Shown: positions 1-6,419, counted from the stretch's first letter. The stretch: DNA of 10,644 bases from DTU078 sp033808535 (GCA_033808535.1 JAPXNL010000074.1:1-10644); one strand, 5' to 3'. Numbers and translations are program-made. Notes: generated by a model from the sequence alone, not told the origin.

Positions 1-867
1 GTCTATGACAGAGTCGGGACGGGCGAAATATACATATTCGAAGATACAGAGTCCGTTATCCGGGGTGCGCCTGTCAAGCACGATTTCGGAATGAATCAGC
101 TCGCCGTCCTTTAAAACGATCAGCTCACCGGGCTTCACATCACGGAAGAAATTGTAGTCTATTGCATCGAGCGCGCAGCTTTCTGATGCTACCGCCATGC
201 CGGTTTCGCCTTTGCCGATGCACAGCGGCCGGAACCCGTCGGCGTCGCGTACCGCGAGAACTTTGCCGTCGCCGCACAGAATCACAATTGAAAACGCGCC
301 GCGAAGCTCGGCAACCGCTTTCTTTACTCCCGCCCTGATATCGCCGAGCGTTACGGTGTAATACGCTACCAGTGCGGATATGACCTCGCTGTCGCTGGTG
401 GCTTCAAAGCGGATACCGAGTTTTAGCAGCCGCTCGCGCAGCCCATCGGAATTAGTAAGGTTGCCGTTATGTGCGGAGGCAAGCCGTCCCGTGAGATATT
501 CCGTGATAAACGGCTGGACATTGCACTCAAGGCTGCCCCCGGCGGTGGAATAGCGATTGTGACCCAGTGCCGACGAACTTTTCGGCAGCTGCTCGAGCGC
601 TCCTCCGCCGAACACGTCGCCGGCCAGACCTGCGCCTTTGTGGACGACAATCTGGTTGTCAACCGTGACGGCGATGCCGCTGCCTTCCTGACCCCTGTGT
701 TGCATTGAGAGCAGCGCGTTATAGGTGATTCCGGCAGCCTCGTCGCAATCACGCATGCTGACGCCAAAAACCGCGCACTCCTCGTGCGGCTTGTCTCCGA
801 ATATGTTACCATGTCTGCAACTGCAGAACTGCATAAATGCCTTTTCCCCCGGATTATTTAAATTCAT
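1..867 (-). CDS. purF: Amidophosphoribosyltransferase PurF, N-terminal 289 residues (partial, runs off window)
   Basis: PurF transfers the amide nitrogen of glutamine to PRPP, giving phosphoribosylamine, the first step of purine synthesis in the cytoplasm. The frame is open from 867 to position 1. Visible are a class II glutaminase nucleophile, Cys31 in HEECAVFG; QHRGQEGSG; the glutamine-site motifs HNRYSTAG and SAHNGNLTNS; and the PurF signature CIFEYVYFARPDS at about residues 274-286. The PRPP loop and any C-terminal Fe-S cysteines lie outside the window. Cys31 implies a ~30-residue propeptide that must be removed to free it; B. subtilis PurF has a shorter one. The ATG at 867 has no clear ribosome binding site. 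An in-frame ATG at 834 (Met12) follows GGGGGAAAAGG by 5 nt and may be the true start. The gene has its own promoter about 200 bp upstream and is divergent from glnN. Confidence 0.96.
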   Translation of the reverse strand, partial: MNLNNPGEKAFMQFCSCRHGNIFGDKPHEECAVFGVSMRDCDEAAGITYNALLSMQHRGQEGSGIAVTVDNQIVVHKGAGLAGDVFGGGALEQLPKSSSALGHNRYSTAGGSLECNVQPFITEYLTGRLASAHNGNLTNSDGLRERLLKLGIRFEATSDSEVISALVAYYTVTLGDIRAGVKKAVAELRGAFSIVILCGDGKVLAVRDADGFRPLCIGKGETGMAVASESCALDAIDYNFFRDVKPGELIVLKDGELIHSEIVLDRRTPDNGLCIFEYVYFARPDSVID

Positions 868-1057
868 ATGTTTTTAATGTACTTGCAGCCGCGCGTTTTG
901 TGATGCGCATATCCGTCGCTGCTTTATATAACGGTGAGCCTCTGCTTCAGTTAATTTCAGACGTTTAATTTCTGGCTGCCATTGTCCGGTGACGGATCAA
1001 CCGGATAAGCAAGCTGTCCCGGCGGTGCGTAACGGAGTTTTCATCCCGAACGCATAT
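868..1057 (-). promoter_or_regulatory. Long structured purF leader
   Basis: The predicted start of transcription near 1057 leaves about 190 nt before purF. The first part can fold into two hairpins: UGCGU/ACGCA (1050-1054 with 1026-1030), extended by an inner CGG/CCG, and UCCGGU/ACCGGA (1000-1005 with 985-990). Nearer the gene, GCAGC/GCUGC can pair around a 28-nt segment. A purine riboswitch would fit the context, and the stretch UAUAUAA...GGAUAUG resembles the start of one, but the conserved second half was not found. No known riboswitch is assigned. Confidence 0.4.
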
Positions 1058-1063
1058 ATTATC

Positions 1064-1091
1064 ATTATACCACACCATCGGGCATTTTCAA
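1064..1091 (-). promoter_or_regulatory. Sigma-A promoter of purF
   Basis: On the minus strand, TTGAAA (1091-1086), a 16-bp spacer and TATAAT (1069-1064) match a sigma-A promoter. The -10 is preceded by TGG. Transcription should start near 1057 and read into purF. No other gene start lies between. Confidence 0.75.
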
Positions 1092-1133
1092 TCTGTTTTC
1101 CCGAAAAAGCTAACGGGACAGGATTTTTTCATC

Positions 1134-1175
1134 AAAAGACAAGCCTTTTATAAGGTAGCCTGAATTTGGCTTGTC
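1134..1175 (-). terminator. Intrinsic terminator closing the intergenic RNA
   Basis: On the minus strand GACAAGCC (1175-1168) pairs with GGCTTGTC (1145-1138), a perfect 8-bp stem with a 22-nt loop, followed by TTTT (1137-1134). The U tract is short, so termination may be incomplete. An alternative AGCC/GGCT pairing inside the 5' arm could compete with the main stem. It lies about 45 bp before the purF promoter and would insulate it. Confidence 0.6.
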
Positions 1176-1421
1176 GGACGTTTGTTTACTGTATCACACT
1201 GCGCGGAGCAGTTTGCCATTGCTTAATACCGGGTCGCCCTAAAGGGTTACGGATTTTAGGCAGTGATGCGCCCGGTTTTTGCGCCAGCCAAAAAGCGCAC
1301 GCATCCTCTCCATGCCGGTTTTGCACAGGCAGGAGATGAGCGGATTTTATAACACTTCGGCAGTCGCTGGCGTGCTCACGCCGCCGGTTGGCTCACGACT
1401 CAGCCTGTCAAAAAACATCTC
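1134..1421 (-). ncRNA. Candidate structured non-coding RNA, about 290 nt, family not identified
   Basis: A sigma-A promoter (1427-1455) and an intrinsic terminator (1134-1175) bracket a GC-richer stretch with no plausible gene. Reading the minus strand, these helices can form: GGAGAUG (1422-1416) with CAUCUCC (1338-1332); ACAGGC (1408-1403) with GCCUGU (1330-1325), which crosses the first as a pseudoknot; AGUCG (1400-1396) with CGACU (1366-1362), enclosing GGCGUG-AG-CACGCC (1382-1369); GAUGCG (1305-1300) with CGCAUC (1270-1265), containing UGCGC/GCGCA (1299-1295 with 1284-1280); ACCGGG (1276-1271) with CCCGGU (1233-1228), a second pseudoknot; CCUAAA/UUUAGG (1260-1255 with 1243-1238); ACUGC/GCAGU (1212-1208 with 1202-1198). 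The size and density of interlocking helices suggest an ornate RNA. The raiA-motif RNA of Firmicutes is the first family to test, but this is a guess from size and architecture. Confidence 0.62.
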
Positions 1422-1426
1422 CCGCT

Positions 1427-1455
1427 ATTATAACATATTTCGCGGTTATTTTCAA
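1427..1455 (-). promoter_or_regulatory. Sigma-A promoter of the intergenic RNA
   Basis: On the minus strand TTGAAA (1455-1450) and TATAAT (1432-1427) are separated by exactly 17 bp. The start of transcription falls at about 1421-1420, just at the 5' arm of the first predicted helix of the RNA. The fit between the predicted start and the first helix supports both calls. Confidence 0.8.
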
Positions 1456-1460
1456 TCCCT

Positions 1461-1490
1461 CTTATTATAAACATTCTTATTATAAACATT
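1461..1490. repeat. Perfect tandem duplication of a 15-bp unit
   Basis: The unit cttattataaacatt occurs twice without a gap or mismatch (1461-1475, 1476-1490). It starts 6 bp upstream of the -35 box of the intergenic RNA promoter. On the minus strand each copy contains TATAAT, but neither has a -35 box at the right distance. It could be an UP-like AT-rich element, paired binding sites, or simple replication slippage. Confidence 0.9.
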
Positions 1491-1571
1491 TGCAGAGCCT
1501 GGACACGCCGACGGTTTAAGTTTATCGTTTTTAAACAGTATATTCTGTCTTTTGCCGGGCTGCAGCTCATA

Positions 1572-1623
1572 ATAAATGCGCTCATCTGTACGGTCAGAAT
1601 CCTTCGCAGATGAACGCCTTTAT
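1572..1623. other. Long imperfect inverted repeat (hairpin) next to a promoter
   Basis: ATAAA-T-GCGCTCATCTG (1572-1588) pairs with CAGATGAACGC-C-TTTAT (1607-1623): 16 paired positions with one mismatch and one G-U on the RNA, around an 18-nt loop. On the minus strand it would be the very 5' end of the transcript from the 1631-1660 promoter. On either strand it is followed only by a weak T/A-rich tail, so a terminator role is unsure. A weaker GTTTAA/TTAAAC hairpin lies at 1514-1536. Confidence 0.6.
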
Positions 1624-1630
1624 TCATAAT

Positions 1631-1660
1631 ATAATAATCGCCGACAGGCGGGTTTGTCAA
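1631..1660 (-). promoter_or_regulatory. Possible second minus-strand promoter
   Basis: TTGACA (1660-1655), an 18-bp spacer and TATTAT (1636-1631) form a reasonable sigma-A promoter. Its transcript would begin at the long hairpin 1572-1623 and run towards the RNA promoter at 1427-1455. It has no coding sequence of its own that I can support. Confidence 0.5.
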
Positions 1661-1780
1661 TAGATTGCAGGAAAAAATCTGAAATCCTGCATAATGAACA
1701 AGTATTTTTCACCTGCAGCCGCATACGATTGAGGAATGTGCATAATAACAATTTCTTACATATATTTTATCAAAATTCTA

Positions 1781-1809
1781 TTGACAAAATTGTCGCTTTA
1801 GCTTATAAT
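1781..1809 (+). promoter_or_regulatory. Consensus sigma-A promoter of glnN
   Basis: TTGACA (1781-1786), a 17-bp spacer and TATAAT (1804-1809) form a perfect consensus core promoter. Transcription should start near 1816, giving a ~96-nt leader before glnN. The region from 1661 to 1780 is AT-rich and I see nothing else in it. Confidence 0.92.
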
Positions 1810-1826
1810 ATTTTTGTTTACGTCAT

Positions 1827-1860
1827 AGGCGCTGCAGATAAAACTATATCTGCGGCGCTT
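1827..1860 (+). promoter_or_regulatory. Strong hairpin in the glnN leader, attenuator-like
   Basis: The 5' arm 1827-1840 pairs with 1847-1860 over 14 consecutive positions, two of them G-U, closing the six-base loop AAACTA. It begins about 11 nt after the predicted start of transcription. Only TTT and then GGCTTT follow, so as an intrinsic terminator it would be weak. ANTAR-domain antiterminators act on hairpins with six-base loops and control nitrogen genes in some bacteria, but the usual G at loop position 4 is C here and a second partner hairpin was not found. Confidence 0.6.
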
Positions 1861-1911
1861 TGGCTTTATATCTTAATTTGCTCAATCTAAGCTCTCAGGA
1901 GGCTCCCTGTA

Positions 1912-4005
1912 ATGAAAAAGCTCCCCGAGTATTTCGGGTCATTGGTGTTCGGACCTACGGTCATGAAATCACGACTCCCCAGCGATACCTATAAATCACT
2001 CATTCAGACTATCAACGAAGGCAAAGATCTCGACATTGAAGTGGCGAATGTTGTCGCAAATGCGATGAAAGACTGGGCAGTCGAACATGGCGCAACCCAT
2101 TATACACACTGGTTCCAGCCGATGACGGGTATTACCGCAGAAAAACATGACAGTTTCATTTCTCCGACCCCCGATGGGAAGATTATAATGGAATTCTCGG
2201 GCAAGGAGCTTGTCCGTGGTGAGCCTGACGCGTCGGCATTCCCGTCAGGCGGACTCCGCGCCACCTTTGAGGCGCGCGGATATACCGCGTGGGATCCCAC
2301 GTCTTTTGCGTTTATAAAAGGGAAAACGCTCTGCATTCCCACCGCTTTCTGCTCATACGGCGGCGAGGCGCTCGACAAAAAGACGCCATTGCTCCGCTCG
2401 ATGGTAGCAATCAACAAGCAGGCACTGCGAATACTGAGACTGTTCGGCAACACCGACGCTTCATATGTCACCGCATTCGTAGGTGCCGAGCAGGAATACT
2501 TCCTTATAGATCGGGAGATGTTCGACAAGCGCCCCGACCTTATTTACACAGGACGCACGCTGTTCGGTGCGCGCCCGCCAAAGGGTCAGGAGCTTGCCGA
2601 CCACTATTTCGGCTCGATAAAGCCGCGCGTCGCCGCTTTCATGGAGGACCTCAACGAAGAGCTTTGGAAACTCGGCATTCTTGCCAAGACTGAACATAAC
2701 GAAGCTGCGCCCTCACAGCACGAGCTGGCGCCGATTTATACAACAGTAAATGTTGCCACCGACCATAACCAGCTTACAATGGAGATCATGCAGCAGGTAG
2801 CACTGCGTCATGGTCTGGTATGCCTGCTCAACGAAAAGCCTTTTGCGGGTGTGAACGGCTCGGGCAAGCACAACAACTGGTCGATAGGTACAAATACAGG
2901 CGTAAATCTGCTTTCGCCCGGAGAGACGCCGTATGAAAATGCACAGTTTTTACTTTTCGTCGTCTCGGTTATAAAGGCAGTCGACGATTATCAGGACCTG
3001 CTCCGCGTTTCGGTTGCAACAGCCGGCAACGACCTGCGTCTCGGCTCACACGAAGCGCCTCCGGCTATTGTGTCGGTGTCACTCGGCAGTGAGCTGACCG
3101 CGATACTCGAATCGATCGAGTCGGGCAAGCCGTACAACGCTATCGTCAAAGAGAAAATCCTGCTTGGCACATCGGTGCTTCCCCCGCTGCCCAAAGATAC
3201 GACCGACCGCAACCGCACCTCGCCGTTAGCTTTCACAGGCAACAAGTTTGAATTCCGCATGCTCGGCTCGTCCAACAGCATAGCATGCGCTAACATCATG
3301 CTTAACACCGCCGTCGCGGAGTCGCTGCGCCAGTTTGCCGATGTGCTCGAGGGTGCGTCCGATTTCAAAGCAACGCTCAATGAGCTTATCAGAACCACAA
3401 TCAGCGAACATAAGCGCATTATATTCAACGGTAACGGCTATGACGAGGTATGGGTAAAAGAAGCCGAGAAACGCGGTCTGCTCAACCTCAAGACAACGCC
3501 AGACTGCATGCCTTGCCTTATAAGCAAGAAAAATATCGACCTTCTCACCTCGCATAAGGTTTACAGCGCCGCGGAGCTGCACTCAAGATATGAGATCCTG
3601 CTTTCAAACTACTGCAAGGTAACAAGCATCGAAGCGCTGACTATGCTCGACATGGCACGCAAACAGATTCTGCCGGCTATCGAAGCCTATATTTCCGATA
3701 TTGCCAACACGGCGGTTGCCAAAAGGGCTGTGTCGGAGAGCATCGACTGCAGCTATGAAAAGAATCTGCTCGACAAGCTCTCAAAACTTACATCCGTTAT
3801 CGCGGCAAGGGTCAACGCGCTTGAAGAAGCCGTCATGAAGGTTTATGATAACGGCGACGTCACAGGGCAGGCCTGCGCTTATCGCGACTGTGTCATTCCG
3901 AAGATGAACGAGCTGCGCGCCGCGGTCGACGAGGCGGAGATAATCACAGCCGAAAAATACTGGCCGTATCCCACTTACGGGGATCTGCTTTTCAGCGTGA
4001 GATAA
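1912..4005 (+). CDS. glnN: Type III glutamine synthetase (GSIII)
   Basis: The enzyme makes glutamine from glutamate, ammonia and ATP in the cytoplasm. At 697 residues it has the length of the GSIII family (about 700-730) and not the ~450 of type I. The N-terminus YFGSLVFGPTVMKSRLP is typical of GSIII. Catalytic-core motifs are EHNEAAPSQHELAP (from about residue 261), NGSGKHNNWS (315-324) and the GSHEAPPAI ATP/metal segment (E381). The frame is intact. The ATG start is set by AGGAGG at 1898-1903, 8 nt upstream. A perfect promoter and a leader hairpin lie just before the gene. No clear terminator follows, so readthrough into the next gene 203 bp downstream is possible. The product supplies glutamine to PurF, encoded divergently. 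In B. fragilis the GSIII gene is called glnN, hence the symbol. Confidence 0.97.
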   Translation: MKKLPEYFGSLVFGPTVMKSRLPSDTYKSLIQTINEGKDLDIEVANVVANAMKDWAVEHGATHYTHWFQPMTGITAEKHDSFISPTPDGKIIMEFSGKELVRGEPDASAFPSGGLRATFEARGYTAWDPTSFAFIKGKTLCIPTAFCSYGGEALDKKTPLLRSMVAINKQALRILRLFGNTDASYVTAFVGAEQEYFLIDREMFDKRPDLIYTGRTLFGARPPKGQELADHYFGSIKPRVAAFMEDLNEELWKLGILAKTEHNEAAPSQHELAPIYTTVNVATDHNQLTMEIMQQVALRHGLVCLLNEKPFAGVNGSGKHNNWSIGTNTGVNLLSPGETPYENAQFLLFVVSVIKAVDDYQDLLRVSVATAGNDLRLGSHEAPPAIVSVSLGSELTAILESIESGKPYNAIVKEKILLGTSVLPPLPKDTTDRNRTSPLAFTGNKFEFRMLGSSNSIACANIMLNTAVAESLRQFADVLEGASDFKATLNELIRTTISEHKRIIFNGNGYDEVWVKEAEKRGLLNLKTTPDCMPCLISKKNIDLLTSHKVYSAAELHSRYEILLSNYCKVTSIEALTMLDMARKQILPAIEAYISDIANTAVAKRAVSESIDCSYEKNLLDKLSKLTSVIAARVNALEEAVMKVYDNGDVTGQACAYRDCVIPKMNELRAAVDEAEIITAEKYWPYPTYGDLLFSVR

Positions 4006-4069
4006 GCGCTTTGCTTTGCTCTCACAATGTGCAAACAGATAAAGCAACCTGCAATATACTGACTACCCG

Positions 4070-4119
4070 CACCGGCATAAAGCAATGTGCTTGCACAGGA
4101 CAACTTCCACGCTCCGGTG
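4070..4119 (+). other. Hairpin in the glnN-downstream gap
   Basis: CACCGG (4070-4075) pairs with CCGGTG (4114-4119), enclosing a smaller AAGCA-ATG-TGCTT hairpin (4080-4092). No T tract follows, so it is not a standard intrinsic terminator; it may be an mRNA 3'-end structure. The rest of 4006-4208 shows no gene and no convincing promoter. Confidence 0.35.
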
Positions 4120-4208
4120 AAGCCGGCAATTTGTCGTGTCAATACATGAGGCGTAAGTCGCATTGGTGTCTTGTGCCGATAATCTAAATTGAGCAGGATA
4201 AATGTGCG

Positions 4209-5273
4209 ATGAATAGTGAATGGTCAGAGAAGAACAAACAGATCCGGATACTGCTTGGGAAAGAAACTACATATAAGGACGGAATAATGCTGCTCATTGA
4301 ACTCCGGGGAGAGTTGTTTGAGCAGATTTCGCAGATTGTAAGCGGCTATCCTGCATGCGCATTTTATCAGATGCCTTTTGCAAATGCAAAGGGCTATCAC
4401 AGCAAGACGCTCGCATATTTTGTCTGGCACATCTTTCGGATTGAGGATATTGTAGCGCATTTGTTGATTGCAGGTGACGAGCAGATATTTGTGACCGGCG
4501 GTTACCGGAAAAAAATCGGCTCGCCGGTCATTACAACCGGAAATGAACTGGCGGGACAGGAGATTGCAGAGTTTTCGAGAAAGCTCAATATCAGGGCTTT
4601 ATATGAATATGCCAGGGAAGTTATGCTTTCCACCAATGCATTTCTTTCAAAACTTGAATATTCACAGCTTCTGACAAAGTTTTCGGATGCGGATAAACAA
4701 AGGCTTGCAAAGTCCGGCTGTGTCAGCCCTGTGCAGAATGCCAACTGGCTTATCGATTACTGGTGCGGCAAGGATGTTCGCGGTTTGATTAAAATGCCGT
4801 TCTGCCGGCACTGGATCATGCACATTGAGGCGATGCGGCGGATTAAGAACAAGTTGTGCAAAGACGCCCGCAAAGGTGTGGATCCTGTCGCATACTGCGG
4901 TTTTTCCTGTAATCACTGCTTTTTGGGCAAGTGGTGCGGGTCCTGCAGGACGGAGTATAACGTCTGCTCATTTGCAACACTGTACGAGGACAAAAGATGC
5001 CCCAACACGGTTTGCTGCATGGAGAAGAACATAGACGGATGCTATGATTGTCCGGAACTGGAGAACTGCACAAAAGGCTTCTATACGCCGGGCAATGACG
5101 GAGCGGCTGCTGCAAAGGCGCAGGCTATGTTTATACGAAAATACGGGAAGAAAGCGTTTCTCAAAGTGCATGACAAGTTTCATGAAAGATATGATTTTGC
5201 CAAAACTCAGGAGATTCTGGGGCAGGATATGCATGAAGGTTTAAAGATACTGGAGTATGTACATAACAGCTGA
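4209..5273 (+). CDS. DinB-like domain fused to a Cys-rich DUF3795-type domain, function unknown
   Basis: This 354-residue protein has two parts. Residues ~20-215 look like a DinB/YfiT-type four-helix bundle: HSKTLAYFVWHIFRIED (His64, His74) and a late HWIMH (His201, His205) could give the histidine metal site of that superfamily. Residues ~227-300 are cysteine-rich: Cys230, 234, 237, 243, 246, 253, 264, 269, 270, 278, 281 and 287, in CGFSCNHC, CGSC and CYDC patterns that resemble the DUF3795 family and suggest zinc or an Fe-S cluster. The substrate is unknown; DinB-fold enzymes include thiol-dependent transferases, but no reaction can be claimed. There is no signal peptide. The ATG at 4209 follows AGGA (4195-4198) by 10 nt, a weak site. 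No own promoter is evident, so it may be read from glnN. A bidirectional terminator follows at 5396. Confidence 0.8.
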   Translation: MNSEWSEKNKQIRILLGKETTYKDGIMLLIELRGELFEQISQIVSGYPACAFYQMPFANAKGYHSKTLAYFVWHIFRIEDIVAHLLIAGDEQIFVTGGYRKKIGSPVITTGNELAGQEIAEFSRKLNIRALYEYAREVMLSTNAFLSKLEYSQLLTKFSDADKQRLAKSGCVSPVQNANWLIDYWCGKDVRGLIKMPFCRHWIMHIEAMRRIKNKLCKDARKGVDPVAYCGFSCNHCFLGKWCGSCRTEYNVCSFATLYEDKRCPNTVCCMEKNIDGCYDCPELENCTKGFYTPGNDGAAAAKAQAMFIRKYGKKAFLKVHDKFHERYDFAKTQEILGQDMHEGLKILEYVHNS

Positions 5274-5289
5274 TTGATGTACCCGGCAG

Positions 5290-5379
5290 ACAGCGATTCA
5301 GCAATGACTTTTGTAAGGCAAAATACAAATGCAACTGTTTCGTTACATAGCGCTATAAATTTATATGCGGAATCGCTGT
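5290..5379. repeat. 90-bp inverted-repeat element with a predicted three-way junction
   Basis: ACAGCGATTC (5290-5299) and GAATCGCTGT (5370-5379) are a perfect 10-bp inverted repeat. Inside are TTTGTA/TACAAA (5310-5315 with 5324-5329) and the palindrome TATAAATTTATA (5354-5365), extended by CGC/GCG with one bulge up to 5369, next to the outer stem. Three helices thus meet in one junction. It begins 17 bp after the stop of the preceding gene and ends 17 bp before the terminator hairpin. It may be a folded 3' untranslated region, a small RNA, or a MITE-like remnant. No flanking target-site duplication was seen. Confidence 0.5.
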
Positions 5380-5395
5380 AGTTCTATATAAAAAT

Positions 5396-5431
5396 CGCCG
5401 CCCATCGGACTGATTATCCGAACGGGCGGCG
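5396..5431. terminator. Bidirectional intrinsic terminator between convergent genes
   Basis: CGCCGCCC (5396-5403) pairs with GGGCGGCG (5424-5431), with an inner TCGGA/TCCGA stem (5405-5409 with 5417-5421). The plus strand is followed by TTATTTTT and more T, and the minus strand by ATTTTTATAT. It can stop transcription from both the Cys-rich gene (plus) and the esterase gene (minus). Confidence 0.9.
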
Positions 5432-5449
5432 TTATTTTTATGTTATTTT

Positions 5450-6370
5450 TTATGCGTACAGCCTGAACCATGCGCAGGCGAGCCGGATGAACTCGTAGTT
5501 ATAGCCGTGGCAGCGACCGTCAATCGAATAGAGCGCTTTTGTTGCGGGCAGCTTGCCATACAGCGACTCAATGGTATCGGGCGGGCACACATCGTCTGTG
5601 GTGCCGAGCGTGAGCAGGACAGGGAAATTCATCCTGTCGGCGTGATTTATCGTATCGCAGAAGCCAAGTCCGTGCCACAGCTTTTCGCGCGGTATTTCGG
5701 AGCCGGGTTCGAATGCCGGGGCAAGCAGGAAATACGCGCCGCGGTTTGCCGCGAGCGGGTAGTTTGTCAAAAATGGCTGGTCAGCTGCGACGCAGCGGGT
5801 GCCGGAGCCGGAGAAAACCGAGCCGAGCAGCAGTGCCGTTCCGCCGCCCTGGCTTGTGCCGTAAAACGAAACGCGGCCGCTTATCACCTGCGGCTGTGAC
5901 CATGCCCACATAACCGCGGCGGCGGCGTCGGACAGCCAGTCACGGTATCCGGCTGCGCCGTCAGATAGCATTGTATCGGGCAGCACAGGCCATGCGCCGT
6001 TTTTATCGCGCAGGCTTTCATCGAACCCGTCGGGAGTCCAGTATCCGAGCGGCGAGAGTCCGAGCACGTTATATCCCTCGGCATTAACATCGGGATGAAC
6101 CGACAGCTCCGCGCCGTAGCCCGGCAGATGTACGACAAGCGGAGCCGGTCCGCGCAGCGCGGGCTGCCAGATGCCGTAAAAGGGGCGCCGTCCGGCCGGT
6201 GAGAATTTAACAAGGCGGTTGCCGCCCATGTGGAAGGTGCCGAAATTATTGCGGAAACCGTTGTCGGGCAGAAACTCTGCCGCGTCGGCGTTTTTACGTG
6301 CGTCCTCCAGTATTTCCGAAATCCAGCGATCTCGCTCACCTTTATCAGGGTAAAAATCAATACCGTTCAT
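5450..6370 (-). CDS. Acetyl-xylan-esterase-like (AXE1/CE7-type) alpha/beta hydrolase
   Basis: This 306-residue serine hydrolase lacks a signal peptide and should be cytoplasmic. The nucleophile elbow is GTSQGGG (Ser173), with a likely acid at Asp259/260 in TTDDVCPPDT and His288 in CHGYN; together with HLPGYG (81-86) this is the pattern of the AXE1/CE7 family, whose members deacetylate small acetylated sugars or cephalosporins and are about 320 residues long. The RGQ segment typical of characterised CE7 enzymes is not evident; the matching region reads LSPLGYWTPDGF, so the substrate may differ. The start at 6370 is chosen because GGAG (6383-6380) lies 9 nt upstream; an ATG at 6379 directly abuts that site and would add three residues. 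It is transcribed alone from a consensus promoter and ends at a bidirectional terminator. No other sugar-utilisation gene is in the window. Confidence 0.87.
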   Translation of the reverse strand: MNGIDFYPDKGERDRWISEILEDARKNADAAEFLPDNGFRNNFGTFHMGGNRLVKFSPAGRRPFYGIWQPALRGPAPLVVHLPGYGAELSVHPDVNAEGYNVLGLSPLGYWTPDGFDESLRDKNGAWPVLPDTMLSDGAAGYRDWLSDAAAAVMWAWSQPQVISGRVSFYGTSQGGGTALLLGSVFSGSGTRCVAADQPFLTNYPLAANRGAYFLLAPAFEPGSEIPREKLWHGLGFCDTINHADRMNFPVLLTLGTTDDVCPPDTIESLYGKLPATKALYSIDGRCHGYNYEFIRLACAWFRLYA

Positions 6371-6419
6371 GGCGTACATCTCCGCTTTAATATCATTGCC
6401 CGCGCGGCGGCGGGATTTA

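Noticed and set aside
868..945. Purine riboswitch before purF
   Set aside because: UAUAUAA...GGAUAUG resembles the 5' half of the purine aptamer, but the conserved AGUUUCUACC and CCGUAAA segments are absent.
1350..1418. 22-codon frame at the 5' end of the intergenic RNA
   Set aside because: The predicted transcript starts only 2-3 nt before the ATG, so there is no ribosome binding site, and the bases are better explained by the helices.
1134..1421. 6S RNA, RNase P RNA, tmRNA or T-box leader
   Set aside because: There is no single long rod-like hairpin, no RNase P or tmRNA conserved boxes, and no GGGUGGNACCGCG T-box sequence.
1400..1660. 86-codon open frame on the minus strand across the purF-glnN gap
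   Set aside because: It has no ribosome binding site, starts inside a promoter, spans a promoter, a hairpin and the tandem repeat (giving MFIIRMFIIR), and its composition is not protein-like.
1279..1890. Small plus-strand frames (63 and 78 codons) in the gap
   Set aside because: They overlap the RNA gene and the glnN promoter and leader and lack ribosome binding sites and recognisable sequence.
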